Positions 7,177 to 13,550 of a stretch of 15,072 nt of DNA are shown in pieces. How positions within the stretch are numbered: the stretch's first letter is position 1; every line of letters starts with the position of its first letter. The DNA is taken from assembly GCA_030424825.1 (NCBI GenBank), contig JAUHWE010000030.1:1-15072 (forward strand). The letters run 5' to 3'. A program made the position numbers and the translations under genes. The stretch comes from Verrucomicrobiia bacterium. Lineage in GTDB: Bacteria > Verrucomicrobiota > Verrucomicrobiia > Opitutales > Opitutaceae. Under the pieces are notes generated by a model. That model saw nothing but the letters and a program-made list of their open reading frames with translations. It was not told the origin of the DNA and did not search any database.

Positions 7177-7646
7177 ACTCCCTCCAAGAAAGCCAACGCC
7201 TGTGTGCCATGCTCTCCGGGTGCCACCTTTTCGCAAACCCCAAGGAGAATTGCGTTCTCGTCGACGAGGTAGGCAGAGCGAGAAGGCCCCCAAAAGACAC
7301 GTCCATACATCTTCTTTTCGACGAGCGAATCAGTCGCCTTGGCAAATTGATGATCTGGGTCCGAAACTAAGGGAAATCCTATCGAATGCTTTTCCGCGTA
7401 CTTCAGATGGGAGCCCACGGTGTCTTTACTCAAACCGAGTACGTCGAACCCTAAAGCACGAATGGCGTCCCACTCTCTAGCCAGACTGATCATTTGCTTG
7501 TCGCAGCTTCCGGTATTGTTCCGCATGTAGACGGAGACCCACGTGGGACGGACGATCAGTTCGCTGAAAACAGCGCTTCTCTTGGTTCCGGCATCCGCTA
7601 CGTTTACTTCAAAATCGAGCCTCAATCGGTCCCCTTTTCGCTTCAT
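7173..7646 (-). CDS. Peroxiredoxin (AhpC/TSA, Bcp-like) with atypical active-site loop
   Basis: A 157-residue cytoplasmic protein (no signal peptide) with the thioredoxin-fold layout of the AhpC/TSA-Bcp peroxiredoxins, which reduce hydroperoxides. The active-site loop reads YMRNNTGSCDKQ, with the peroxidatic Cys48 and Thr45 in place. The Pro four residues before the Thr in the family PxxxTxxC motif is Met41 here. The Bcp-type resolving Cys five residues after the peroxidatic one is absent (Met). The only other Cys is in LLGVCEKV near the C-terminus. GLSKDTVGSHLKYAEKH, FPLVSDPD and SRSAYLVDENAIL follow the family pattern. ATG 7646 is chosen over GTG 7661 because it overlaps the upstream TGA (ATGA) and has GGGAG 8 nt before it. 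Third gene of a rhodanese-MauE-peroxiredoxin unit. Confidence 0.85.
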   Translation of the reverse strand: MKRKGDRLRLDFEVNVADAGTKRSAVFSELIVRPTWVSVYMRNNTGSCDKQMISLAREWDAIRALGFDVLGLSKDTVGSHLKYAEKHSIGFPLVSDPDHQFAKATDSLVEKKMYGRVFWGPSRSAYLVDENAILLGVCEKVAPGEHGTQALAFLEGV

Positions 7647-8074
7647 TTCCCTGTCTCCCACTTTGAAATTTTCTCACTCGCCATCGCAAACCCGATTCCT
7701 GCAAGCATCAATACATCACGGGTGATAGGCCAGAAAAAGCCGGATTCAGAAGAAGTCGCGCTCGAGCCGAAACAGCCACAATCAACATCGAGGCCGCGTA
7801 AAGCTGCCTGCGTTAGCAAGGCGATAAAAACGAGCAACAAACCGGTCGCCAGCAACCGAGACCCTCCTTTCAACACTCTGAACACGAGGCAAACCCCAAC
7901 GCAAACCTCCAAATACGGAACACCTAAAGACGCCGCCGCGGATAGTTTGTAGCTGAACACTTCGTAAGTCAGTATCGAGGAGAGGAAAGCGGAAGGGTCT
8001 AAAAGCTTGACGGTACCCGCCCAAAGAAAAGCGATCCCAACTGCGATTTCCGCTAACTGCCCTAATCTTTTCAT
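7643..8074 (-). CDS. MauE/DoxX-family redox-associated membrane protein
   Basis: A 143-residue integral membrane protein with four predicted membrane helices (about residues 6-25, 47-67, 73-93 and 114-133), the size and topology of MauE/DoxX-like proteins. The N-terminal helix has AVGIAFLWAGTVKLLDPSAF, the classic DoxX/MauE opening with its buried Lys and DP. A DCGCFG motif (98-103) lies in the loop before the last helix and is a probable thiol-disulfide site. Known relatives are MauE of methylamine dehydrogenase maturation and DoxX of thiosulfate:quinone oxidoreductase. The exact role here is unknown; transfer of electrons or sulfane sulfur between the membrane and the neighbouring rhodanese is a reasonable inference. 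ATG 8074 has AAGGAGG 6 nt upstream and overlaps the rhodanese TGA (ATGA). The longer frame to 8119 is rejected. Confidence 0.85.
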   Translation of the reverse strand: MKRLGQLAEIAVGIAFLWAGTVKLLDPSAFLSSILTYEVFSYKLSAAASLGVPYLEVCVGVCLVFRVLKGGSRLLATGLLLVFIALLTQAALRGLDVDCGCFGSSATSSESGFFWPITRDVLMLAGIGFAMASEKISKWETGK

Positions 8075-8499
8075 GGGTGTCCTCCTTCCACTAAACCCGC
8101 TTCCATGAGCCTTTCCCATCCACCCTTTAATACGAAAACATTCTCCGCACCCAGTTCATCCCTCAATCGCTTGGCCACTTCATGGGACCGCAGGCACGCC
8201 TGACTCGAGCAATAGACAATCGTGGCGACATCGGGATTCCACGCCTCGAGAAAATAGACGATCTGCTCTTCCCACCTCTCTTCGTTGAGAGACAGCGCCC
8301 CATCAAGGTGATCCTCCAAAAAATCCTCATCGGCTCTCGCATCCACCCAGAAAACCGCTGCAAGCTGAAGAACGTCTTCCAGCTCAAGTTCCAGATCGTC
8401 TCCATGAAAAGAGGGCGCCTCGGGATGAACGAAAAAAGCCATCACCCCGCAAATCGTAGCGATTGCACAGATGATAAAAGCTTCCCGGATGGATTTCAT
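8071..8499 (-). CDS. Membrane-anchored rhodanese-like domain protein
   Basis: A 142-residue protein with an N-terminal membrane anchor or signal (about residues 7-24, AFIICAIATICGVMAFFV) followed by one rhodanese fold, so the domain probably faces the periplasm. Rhodanese landmarks: WVDARADEDFLEDHLDGALSL (the D-x-R...H-x-x-GA-x-x-L pattern of CH2A-type motif) and VYCSSQACLRSHEVAKRL, carrying the catalytic Cys97 and a second Cys102. The loop from Cys97 to the RS pair is longer than in the common CxxGxRS form. KGGWERLMEAG is the C-terminal motif. Such domains carry persulfide sulfur on the catalytic Cys. ATG 8499 is preferred to the upstream TTG at 8508. First gene of the three-gene unit with a MauE protein and a peroxiredoxin. 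Confidence 0.88.
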   Translation of the reverse strand: MKSIREAFIICAIATICGVMAFFVHPEAPSFHGDDLELELEDVLQLAAVFWVDARADEDFLEDHLDGALSLNEERWEEQIVYFLEAWNPDVATIVYCSSQACLRSHEVAKRLRDELGAENVFVLKGGWERLMEAGLVEGGHP

Positions 8500-8636
8500 A
8501 AATCCCAATCCCTATAGGGTCGCTTTCTTCAAATTCCAAGCAGCAATCTATCCCGTCAAAAACGAGAGGCACAAAACCGCACGGCTAGGAAACGGGTTAG
8601 CGACACACTGCCACCCGAAAGACCAATCGCCGAAGC

Positions 8637-9005
8637 TTAGTTCTGAAGAGCGGCGTACTTCCGCTTAACTTCTTCAGTGGAATCGTGGAAAGCGCTCTCA
8701 GCCTCAGACAATGACGCTTTAAAGGCCTCATAGGTGAGGATAGCCATATTGTCTTCGATATTCGCCAATGCCTTGGCAACTTTCGCATAACCAAAATTGC
8801 TCGACGATCCCTTCAGTTTGTGGGAATCCCGACAAAGCGAATCCTTGTCGGACTCGAACGAAGCGTTCTTAAGATTCTCTAGGCACCCTTTTCCATCCTC
8901 AACGAACTCATGGAAGAGTTCCGCCATGTCTTCGTCAAACTCCTCGTCCTCCTCTCCGAAGATCATCTCTAGTTGTTCCCAGTCAATCAATGCTGAATCG
9001 CTCAT
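8637..9005 (-). CDS. Stand-alone Hpt (histidine phosphotransfer) domain protein
   Basis: A 122-residue, strongly acidic helical protein matching a single Hpt four-helix bundle. The phosphorylated His62 lies in SHKLKGSSSNFGYAKVAKALANIED, the family HxLKGSSxxxG signature. It would relay phosphate between a hybrid histidine kinase and a response regulator in the cytoplasm. No kinase or receiver domain gene is in the window, so the partners must be encoded elsewhere. The C-terminal helix (ESAFHDSTEEVKRKYAALQN) has no output domain. The ATG at 9005 has only a weak AAGAAAA sequence upstream. It follows the HDOD gene by 82 nt on the same strand and may share its transcript. The 137 nt beyond its stop, before the rhodanese start, shows no clear hairpin terminator. 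Confidence 0.92.
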   Translation of the reverse strand: MSDSALIDWEQLEMIFGEEDEEFDEDMAELFHEFVEDGKGCLENLKNASFESDKDSLCRDSHKLKGSSSNFGYAKVAKALANIEDNMAILTYEAFKASLSEAESAFHDSTEEVKRKYAALQN

Positions 9006-9087
9006 GTTCGTTTTCTTAAGTCGTTCGTAGATTCTAGTTATTAGTGTGGAAATTATCTAAACGGTAAAACGGAATGGAATCGGAATT

Positions 9088-10050
9088 CTACAGCCGAATA
9101 CTGCCTTCACCATAGCCCAGATTGGAGGCAATCGCCTTTTTAATCCTCTGTTTGATGACGCCCTCTTCGGCCGGTTCTGCAGGTCGACGAGGCTTCTTTT
9201 CATGAACTAGGCTTTCCGCTTTCTCAAAACTCGTTCGCAATTGGTCCACCACCTTCAGATACTCGTCTTTGGTCAAGTGGAGCAGCGCGATCAGCAACGG
9301 ATCCGGACCTCGGGCCGAAGCACTGCTCGATGGGTCGTTGATAATCGTGCTAATCATCCGCTTCGCAAACGAAACTAGACATGCCATCCGCTCGTGCTTG
9401 CCCGCTTCCGATGGCTCAAACTGGTTTAAAACCGGGATGACAATCTCGTCTGAAAATCCCCACTCTCTCATCATAGCCGCACCAACTTTGGCGTGATTGA
9501 TTCCGAAAACCTCCAACTCTTCATTTGCGAGAGCCATGTCTTCCGAAAGCGTGCTTTGAAATTCGATATGCGGCGCGTTCTTGATCTCCCGCTCGAGAAA
9601 GACCATTCCAATCCCGTGAAGCAGACCGACCGTATAGGCGACCCCCGCATCCTCACTGTACTTGCGGGCAAGGCGCTCCATGGCGAAGGCGCAAGCGACT
9701 GAACGCTGCCAAAACTCACCCGCGCTAATGCCATACGACTTGAGTGGCTCGGCTAGCAGATCGGAGAAGGTCAGCATCGTGACAATCTGATAAACGTCGC
9801 TGAAGCCAAGGTGCATGATCGCATCATCGATACTGTCGATATGGTAACCTGGATTAAAATAAGCGCTGTTGGCTGTTTTAAGGATCATCGCGCTCAACGC
9901 GGGATCCATTCGAATCATGTCCCGAATTTCATCCGGATTCGTATTACAGTCGGATATCATCTGCTGCAGCTTTGGCAGTAGCTGGGGTGACACCGCGATG
10001 CCGTCCAAATCCGATTGCATTTCTTCGATATTAATTGGATGCGAAACCAT
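9088..10050 (-). CDS. HDOD domain protein (signal transduction)
   Basis: From ATG 10050 the product is 320 residues. An HDOD domain fills about residues 15-220: PQLLPKLQQMI, IRMDPALSAMILKTANSAYF, IDSIDDAIMHLGFSDVYQIVT, then YTVGLLHGIGMVFLE and GINHAKVGAAMMREWGF. HDOD domains are HD-related helical domains, usually without catalysis, in regulators of c-di-GMP, stress or chemotaxis pathways. The HD pair of true HD hydrolases is HG here (His145-Gly146), so phosphohydrolase activity is not expected. The C-terminal 80 residues are helical and basic (KKPRRPAEPAEEG linker, then IKQRIKKAIASNLGYG). An in-frame TTG at 10119 would add 23 residues; the ATG is favoured, with a weak AGG-like sequence in front. 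The neighbouring Hpt gene suggests a shared signalling role, by context only. Confidence 0.88.
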   Translation of the reverse strand: MVSHPINIEEMQSDLDGIAVSPQLLPKLQQMISDCNTNPDEIRDMIRMDPALSAMILKTANSAYFNPGYHIDSIDDAIMHLGFSDVYQIVTMLTFSDLLAEPLKSYGISAGEFWQRSVACAFAMERLARKYSEDAGVAYTVGLLHGIGMVFLEREIKNAPHIEFQSTLSEDMALANEELEVFGINHAKVGAAMMREWGFSDEIVIPVLNQFEPSEAGKHERMACLVSFAKRMISTIINDPSSSASARGPDPLLIALLHLTKDEYLKVVDQLRTSFEKAESLVHEKKPRRPAEPAEEGVIKQRIKKAIASNLGYGEGSIRL

Positions 10051-10181
10051 ATGCCTGCTTTGGGTGAAATTATGTTTAACGATTTTTCGACTGGCTCGGC
10101 TGAGAGGAGTCTCAAACAAGTGCTTAAATAACCTCGTCTAACAACGGAGCTAGGGCCCGCTGACTTAAGTTAGATCCGCGC

Positions 10182-10207
10182 AAAAACTTGACGCCTATGA
10201 GGTCAAG
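10182..10207 (-). terminator. Possible intrinsic terminator (minus strand)
   Basis: On the minus strand CTTGAC (10207-10202) pairs with GTCAAG (10192-10187) around a 9-nt loop and is followed at once by a run of five T (10186-10182). It would stop transcripts coming from the M16 side before the HDOD gene. The stem is only 6 bp, so it is weak. A second palindrome, TACGG-GT-CCGTA, lies next to it at 10212-10223. Confidence 0.35.
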
Positions 10208-10267
10208 GGCCTACGGGTCCGTAAAAATCACCTAAAGGCTGCCACTAAACATCCGATAGGGTTCCTT

Positions 10268-10462
10268 GTGAAAATGAAGATCGAAGTGCCACTCAACGAA
10301 GAAGAATGGTCTATGCTGAATGCCGCTGCAGACAGCATCTCATCGAGCCCAGAGGAGCTGGCGCGAGTATCACTCATGCAGCGATGCCTGGTAATGTCGG
10401 AAGACGATGAAATCTGCGACCGCACCCGCCAGATGCTGGGACTGGAATTCGGCCTAAATTAG
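10268..10462 (+). CDS. Small ribbon-helix-helix-like hypothetical protein, 64 aa
   Basis: A 64-residue acidic ORF on the plus strand, alone among minus-strand genes. The N-terminus KMKIEVPLNEEEWSMLNAAADSISSSPEELARVSLMQRCL has a short strand followed by two helices separated by a turn, the order of ribbon-helix-helix (Arc/CopG-type) DNA-binding proteins and of many antitoxins. This is a fold guess, not a family match. The GTG at 10268 has AGGG about 6 nt upstream; ATG 10274 is the alternative. No toxin-like partner is next to it. An overlapping minus-strand frame (10228-10425) looks like its shadow. The gene's end lies inside an inverted repeat. Confidence 0.55.
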   Translation: MKMKIEVPLNEEEWSMLNAAADSISSSPEELARVSLMQRCLVMSEDDEICDRTRQMLGLEFGLN

Positions 10463-10475
10463 GCTACCCGAATTC
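10445..10475. repeat. Inverted repeat spanning the stop of the small ORF
   Basis: GAATTCGG (10445-10452) is repeated inverted as CCGAATTC (10468-10475), and the interior contains a second perfect palindrome, CCTAA-A-TTAGG (10453-10463). The stop codon TAG (10460-10462) lies inside. No T-tract follows on either strand, so it is hairpin-like but not a standard intrinsic terminator. Confidence 0.5.
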
Positions 10476-10485
10476 CTCCCTCCCT

Positions 10486-10515
10486 CGATAGCCATCCGAT
10501 CGGCTGATGGCATCG
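10486..10515. repeat. Hairpin between convergent genes (possible bidirectional transcript end)
   Basis: CGAT-A-GCCATC (10486-10496) pairs with GATGGC-ATCG (10506-10515), leaving one bulged A and a 9-nt loop: a 10-bp stem in the 58-nt gap between the convergent small ORF and the M16 lipoprotein gene. There is no T-run on either side, so a role in RNA end protection or factor-assisted termination is only an inference. Confidence 0.4.
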
Positions 10516-10520
10516 ATCGA

Positions 10521-11975
10521 CTAATTCTGCACGTTCAGCTTTTCGTCGTAAACCGTGATGCTCCCAATCGCTTGCAGCGACTCCCCGATCTCTTCCCGTT
10601 TCCCCACCACCGCGACGATACTCTTGTCGGGCAATATGTATTTGTTCGCCAGCTTTGTCGCTAGCTCAGGAGTCACCGACATCAACTGCGCAACGTAGGT
10701 TTGATAATAGTCCGGAGCCAAGTCGTACACATCGATCTCCTGCACCAGCCGGGCTATCGTTAGCGGCTGTTCAAGGCTTAGCATGTAATTGCCTGCCAAA
10801 TACTTTTGATGCATCTCTAGTTCCGCAACTGGGATCGGCTCTTCTCTGATTCGATTCAACTCGTTGAAAATTTCCTTTACGGCATCCGCAGTCACTTCGT
10901 TTCGCACGTCCGCGTAGGAAATTATCGCTCCTAGCTTGGCGGCATTGGCTGAGTACGCTCCTGCTCCGTAGGTGTAGCCCTTGTCTTCTCGCAGATTCTG
11001 GAAAAGACGACCCGAAAAGCCTCCTCCCAAAATCGACATCACCACACGCAGCTCGGGTGTATCTGGATTGGACTTGGGAACGGATTGCTGCGCCACCCGA
11101 AGCGTCGATTGGACCGAATCTTCACGGTCGAGCAAATGCACGGTTCCTCCTTTTACTTCAGGAAACGACAAATCCGGAAGGGGTGGCAACTCAGCCGATT
11201 TCCACTCGCCTAGTTCTCTTTCAACACGCGAGACCTCGTCCGGTCCATCAAAACTGCCCACAATTGCCAGCGAGGCATTGTTGGGTAGAAAGTGTGACTT
11301 GTGAAAGGCAATGAGATCGTTGCGAGTGATGGAGGCGACACTCTCCTCAGTCTGAAAAGAGCCGTATGCCCCTTCCCCATAAACAAGTTTTCTTCTTAGT
11401 TTCCCAATAAGGGCATCCGGTTCGCTCCGTTCCGAAATCAAGTTCGAAAGTGTGCGTTGCCTCAGTTTCTCAAGTTCGTCTTCCGGAAATGCCGGCTCAA
11501 GAACCACGCTTTTCAATACCTCCAACAGTTTCTCCTTGTACTTGGAAAGGCCCGACACCGATACTGCGATAAAGTCCGAGGAGGCAGAAGCGGACAGGCT
11601 AGCCCCAATGAAATCGATTTCGCTCGCCAGCTCGTAACCCGTCTTCCCTTTCACACCTTTGTCCAGCATCTCGGCGACAAATTCTGCTAGACCCGCTTTG
11701 CTCCCGTCGAAAAGCCCCCCTGAACGGAACATCAACCGATAGGTGATCGTTGGCTGCCGATCGGATTCGATCACGTAAAGCGTCAGCCCTTCGCGGGTCT
11801 TCCGCGTATCGTAATTAGGAAACGAAGACGCCGGAGCCGGTCCAGGAGCGGGGCGAGTAGAGCGGTCAATAGGAGGACTGTCGACTTTGGCCGCAGAACT
11901 GGCATCGTATACTGGTCCGCATCCCAGAATTAGAACAAGAGAAGCGAATAATAAAAGTGTATAGAGCGTTTTCAT
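10521..11975 (-). CDS. M16-family peptidase-like lipoprotein lacking the zinc site (partner subunit)
   Basis: From ATG 11975 the 484-residue product starts with a lipoprotein signal, MKTLYTLLLFASLVLILGCG, whose lipobox LILGC predicts lipidation at Cys19. A Pro/Ala/Ser-rich linker follows (to about residue 54), then two M16 domain halves. In the N-terminal half the zinc motif HxxEH is replaced by GLAEFVAEML (E98-F-V-A-E102), so it cannot bind zinc in the usual way. In the C-terminal half the segment NLREDKGYTYGAGAYS is kept; in M16B pairs this R/Y region completes the active site of the HxxEH subunit. It is therefore the probable non-catalytic partner of the gene just upstream. An alternative ATG at 12002 overlaps the upstream TGA (ATGA) and would add nine residues before the signal; 11975 is preferred because the signal peptide then has normal length. 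Confidence 0.9.
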   Translation of the reverse strand: MKTLYTLLLFASLVLILGCGPVYDASSAAKVDSPPIDRSTRPAPGPAPASSFPNYDTRKTREGLTLYVIESDRQPTITYRLMFRSGGLFDGSKAGLAEFVAEMLDKGVKGKTGYELASEIDFIGASLSASASSDFIAVSVSGLSKYKEKLLEVLKSVVLEPAFPEDELEKLRQRTLSNLISERSEPDALIGKLRRKLVYGEGAYGSFQTEESVASITRNDLIAFHKSHFLPNNASLAIVGSFDGPDEVSRVERELGEWKSAELPPLPDLSFPEVKGGTVHLLDREDSVQSTLRVAQQSVPKSNPDTPELRVVMSILGGGFSGRLFQNLREDKGYTYGAGAYSANAAKLGAIISYADVRNEVTADAVKEIFNELNRIREEPIPVAELEMHQKYLAGNYMLSLEQPLTIARLVQEIDVYDLAPDYYQTYVAQLMSVTPELATKLANKYILPDKSIVAVVGKREEIGESLQAIGSITVYDEKLNVQN

Positions 11976-11998
11976 GTTATGATATCTTTCAATGGTAT

Positions 11999-13330
11999 TC
12001 ATTTTTCAGGCACCGGGTAATGAAGCGTATTTCTTCGCTCTTTTTTCAAGTAGGTTTTCGCCACACGTTGCAGGTCCTCCTTGGTTACTTTCAGGTAGGC
12101 TTCGAGTTCTCGGTTGATGCGCCCGGCGTCACCGTACCAGAGATGGTTGTTAGCTAAGGACTGCGCGCGACGGCTCATTGTCCCCACGGATGACGCTATT
12201 TCCGATTCTTTCTGGTTCAGCGCTTTCTGGAATTCCGCATCCGTAACCCCTTCATCGATCAATTTCTGGACTTCCGCTTCAATGAGAGAATCCAGCTGCT
12301 CGATCGTCACGCCTCGGTTCCCAATTGCGTATGCCGATACGAGACCCGCCTTCTCCTGCATCCAAGTAAAAGCAGCCGAGTTTACCGCAGCCCGCTCGAT
12401 ATCGACCAGCCGTCTATACATTCGGGAACTTTTCCCAGTTGCGAGAATACTGATGAGCAAATCGATCGCCTCAGCATCCTCATGAGTCAGCACCGGGGCT
12501 CGCCAAATGTGCACGGTAGCCGGTAGTGGTGTCATCGGCTCGACGACGCTCTTTGCTGTTCCAGCTGCCTTCAGATCCCAGTCGATATCCACTCTCACTG
12601 GGTCAGTTCCTCTTCGAATCTCCCCAAAATACCGTTCCACAAGCCGCTTCGTATTGGCTAAGTCGATATCCCCGGCAATGGCTAGTATCGCATTGTTGGG
12701 GACATACCATTTTTTATAGAAATCACGAAACTCGTCGATCGTGGCTTCATCAATGTACTGAGCAGATCCAATCGGCGTCCATGCATACGGGGTCCCTGCG
12801 AAAACAGCTGCCGCCATGTTTTCCATAAGCGACCCGTATGGCTGATTGTCGTATCGTGATCTCCGTTCTTCTTTAACGACCTCGCGTTGCGTTTCTACTC
12901 CCGTCTCGTCAACGACCGCATGCATCAACCGCTCCGACTCAATCCATAGGGCGAGCTCCAGCTCGTTCGACGGGAGGTTAATGTAGTAGTCCGTCCGATC
13001 AAACGAGGTGGACGCATTCAGATTACCTCCGGCTCCCGAGATCAGTTTGTCAATCTGTCCGCGCTCGATATTCTTGCTGCCCTCGAACATCAGATGCTCG
13101 AAAAAGTGGGCGAAGCCCGTTCGGTCCGGCCGCTCGTCTTTGCTGCCCACATGATACAACACATAGGAAGACACCACCGGAGCATCCGTGTTGCGATGGA
13201 GGATGACATGCATCCCGTTGGACAAATCGAATTCCTCGAATTCAATGTTCGGCGATTCCGCAAACACTCCTATTGAGATTGCCAGTAAACCGATCGGGGC
13301 CGCTAGGCGCGGGATGAGATTTCGCTTCAT
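11999..13330 (-). CDS. Exported M16-family zinc peptidase, catalytic subunit
   Basis: From ATG 13330 the 443-residue protein begins with a Sec signal (MKRNLIPRLAAPIGLLAISIGVFAES, likely cut after FAES or nearby). It carries the inverted zinc motif HFFEH (His75, Glu78, His79) within GFAHFFEHLMFEGS and the distal glutamate motif TQREVVKEERRSR (about 147-159). This is the pitrilysin/insulinase-type M16 layout. The second domain (about 230-430) has RMYRRLVD and SAYAIGNRGV in place of a strong R/Y motif. Together with the downstream lipoprotein it should form a periplasmic heterodimer that cleaves peptides. The frame continues upstream to 13456, but that extension lacks a signal-like start and is rejected. 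Confidence 0.93.
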   Translation of the reverse strand: MKRNLIPRLAAPIGLLAISIGVFAESPNIEFEEFDLSNGMHVILHRNTDAPVVSSYVLYHVGSKDERPDRTGFAHFFEHLMFEGSKNIERGQIDKLISGAGGNLNASTSFDRTDYYINLPSNELELALWIESERLMHAVVDETGVETQREVVKEERRSRYDNQPYGSLMENMAAAVFAGTPYAWTPIGSAQYIDEATIDEFRDFYKKWYVPNNAILAIAGDIDLANTKRLVERYFGEIRRGTDPVRVDIDWDLKAAGTAKSVVEPMTPLPATVHIWRAPVLTHEDAEAIDLLISILATGKSSRMYRRLVDIERAAVNSAAFTWMQEKAGLVSAYAIGNRGVTIEQLDSLIEAEVQKLIDEGVTDAEFQKALNQKESEIASSVGTMSRRAQSLANNHLWYGDAGRINRELEAYLKVTKEDLQRVAKTYLKKERRNTLHYPVPEK

Positions 13331-13477
13331 GATTCGTTTCAAAAAGTAAGGCTGGAATTGGACAATTGAACCTAAAAGCGGCGAGAATGGCCAATCCCTC
13401 AACAAGGGCAAACGCAAAGAGCTCCGTTCCCGCCAACAAGTAAATGAAGCAAACACCGAGGCACCCTACAAAAGTCA

Positions 13478-13507
13478 TTGCTCTAGTGGCGTAATTGAAC
13501 CGATAAT
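13478..13507 (+). promoter_or_regulatory. Candidate sigma70-type promoter for the metallohydrolase gene
   Basis: TTGCTC (13478-13483) and GATAAT (13502-13507) are separated by 18 nt, placing the transcript start about 35-40 nt before the ATG at 13551. An in-frame ATG at 13506 falls inside this -10, which argues against it as the start codon. Found by eye in the 220-nt divergent region (13331-13550), which otherwise holds no convincing gene. Confidence 0.35.
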
Positions 13508-13550
13508 GGGCTCAGTCTCTCAGCCGCTTTTACCCCGAACAATTGCTGCC

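Noticed and set aside
8500..8636. Possible terminator or promoter between the Hpt and rhodanese genes
   Set aside because: There is a minus-strand T-run near 8560 but no convincing stem in front of it, and no clear -35/-10 pair before the rhodanese start.
10268..10462. Reading the small ORF as an antitoxin of a toxin-antitoxin pair
   Set aside because: No adjacent small toxin-like ORF exists on either side; only the RHH-like look supports it.
13331..13456. N-terminal extension of the M16 peptidase up to 13456
   Set aside because: The extension would put a long, non-signal-like segment in front of a perfectly normal Sec signal that starts at ATG 13330.
13242..13478. A 78-residue minus-strand frame with a hydrophobic first half (FIYLLAGTELFAFALVEGLAILAAF), overlapping the 5' end of the M16 catalytic gene
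   Set aside because: It overlaps the M16 signal-peptide region by almost 90 nt, its second half is the shadow of that gene, and it lacks a clear ribosome binding site. A remnant of a membrane protein remains possible but I cannot support it.
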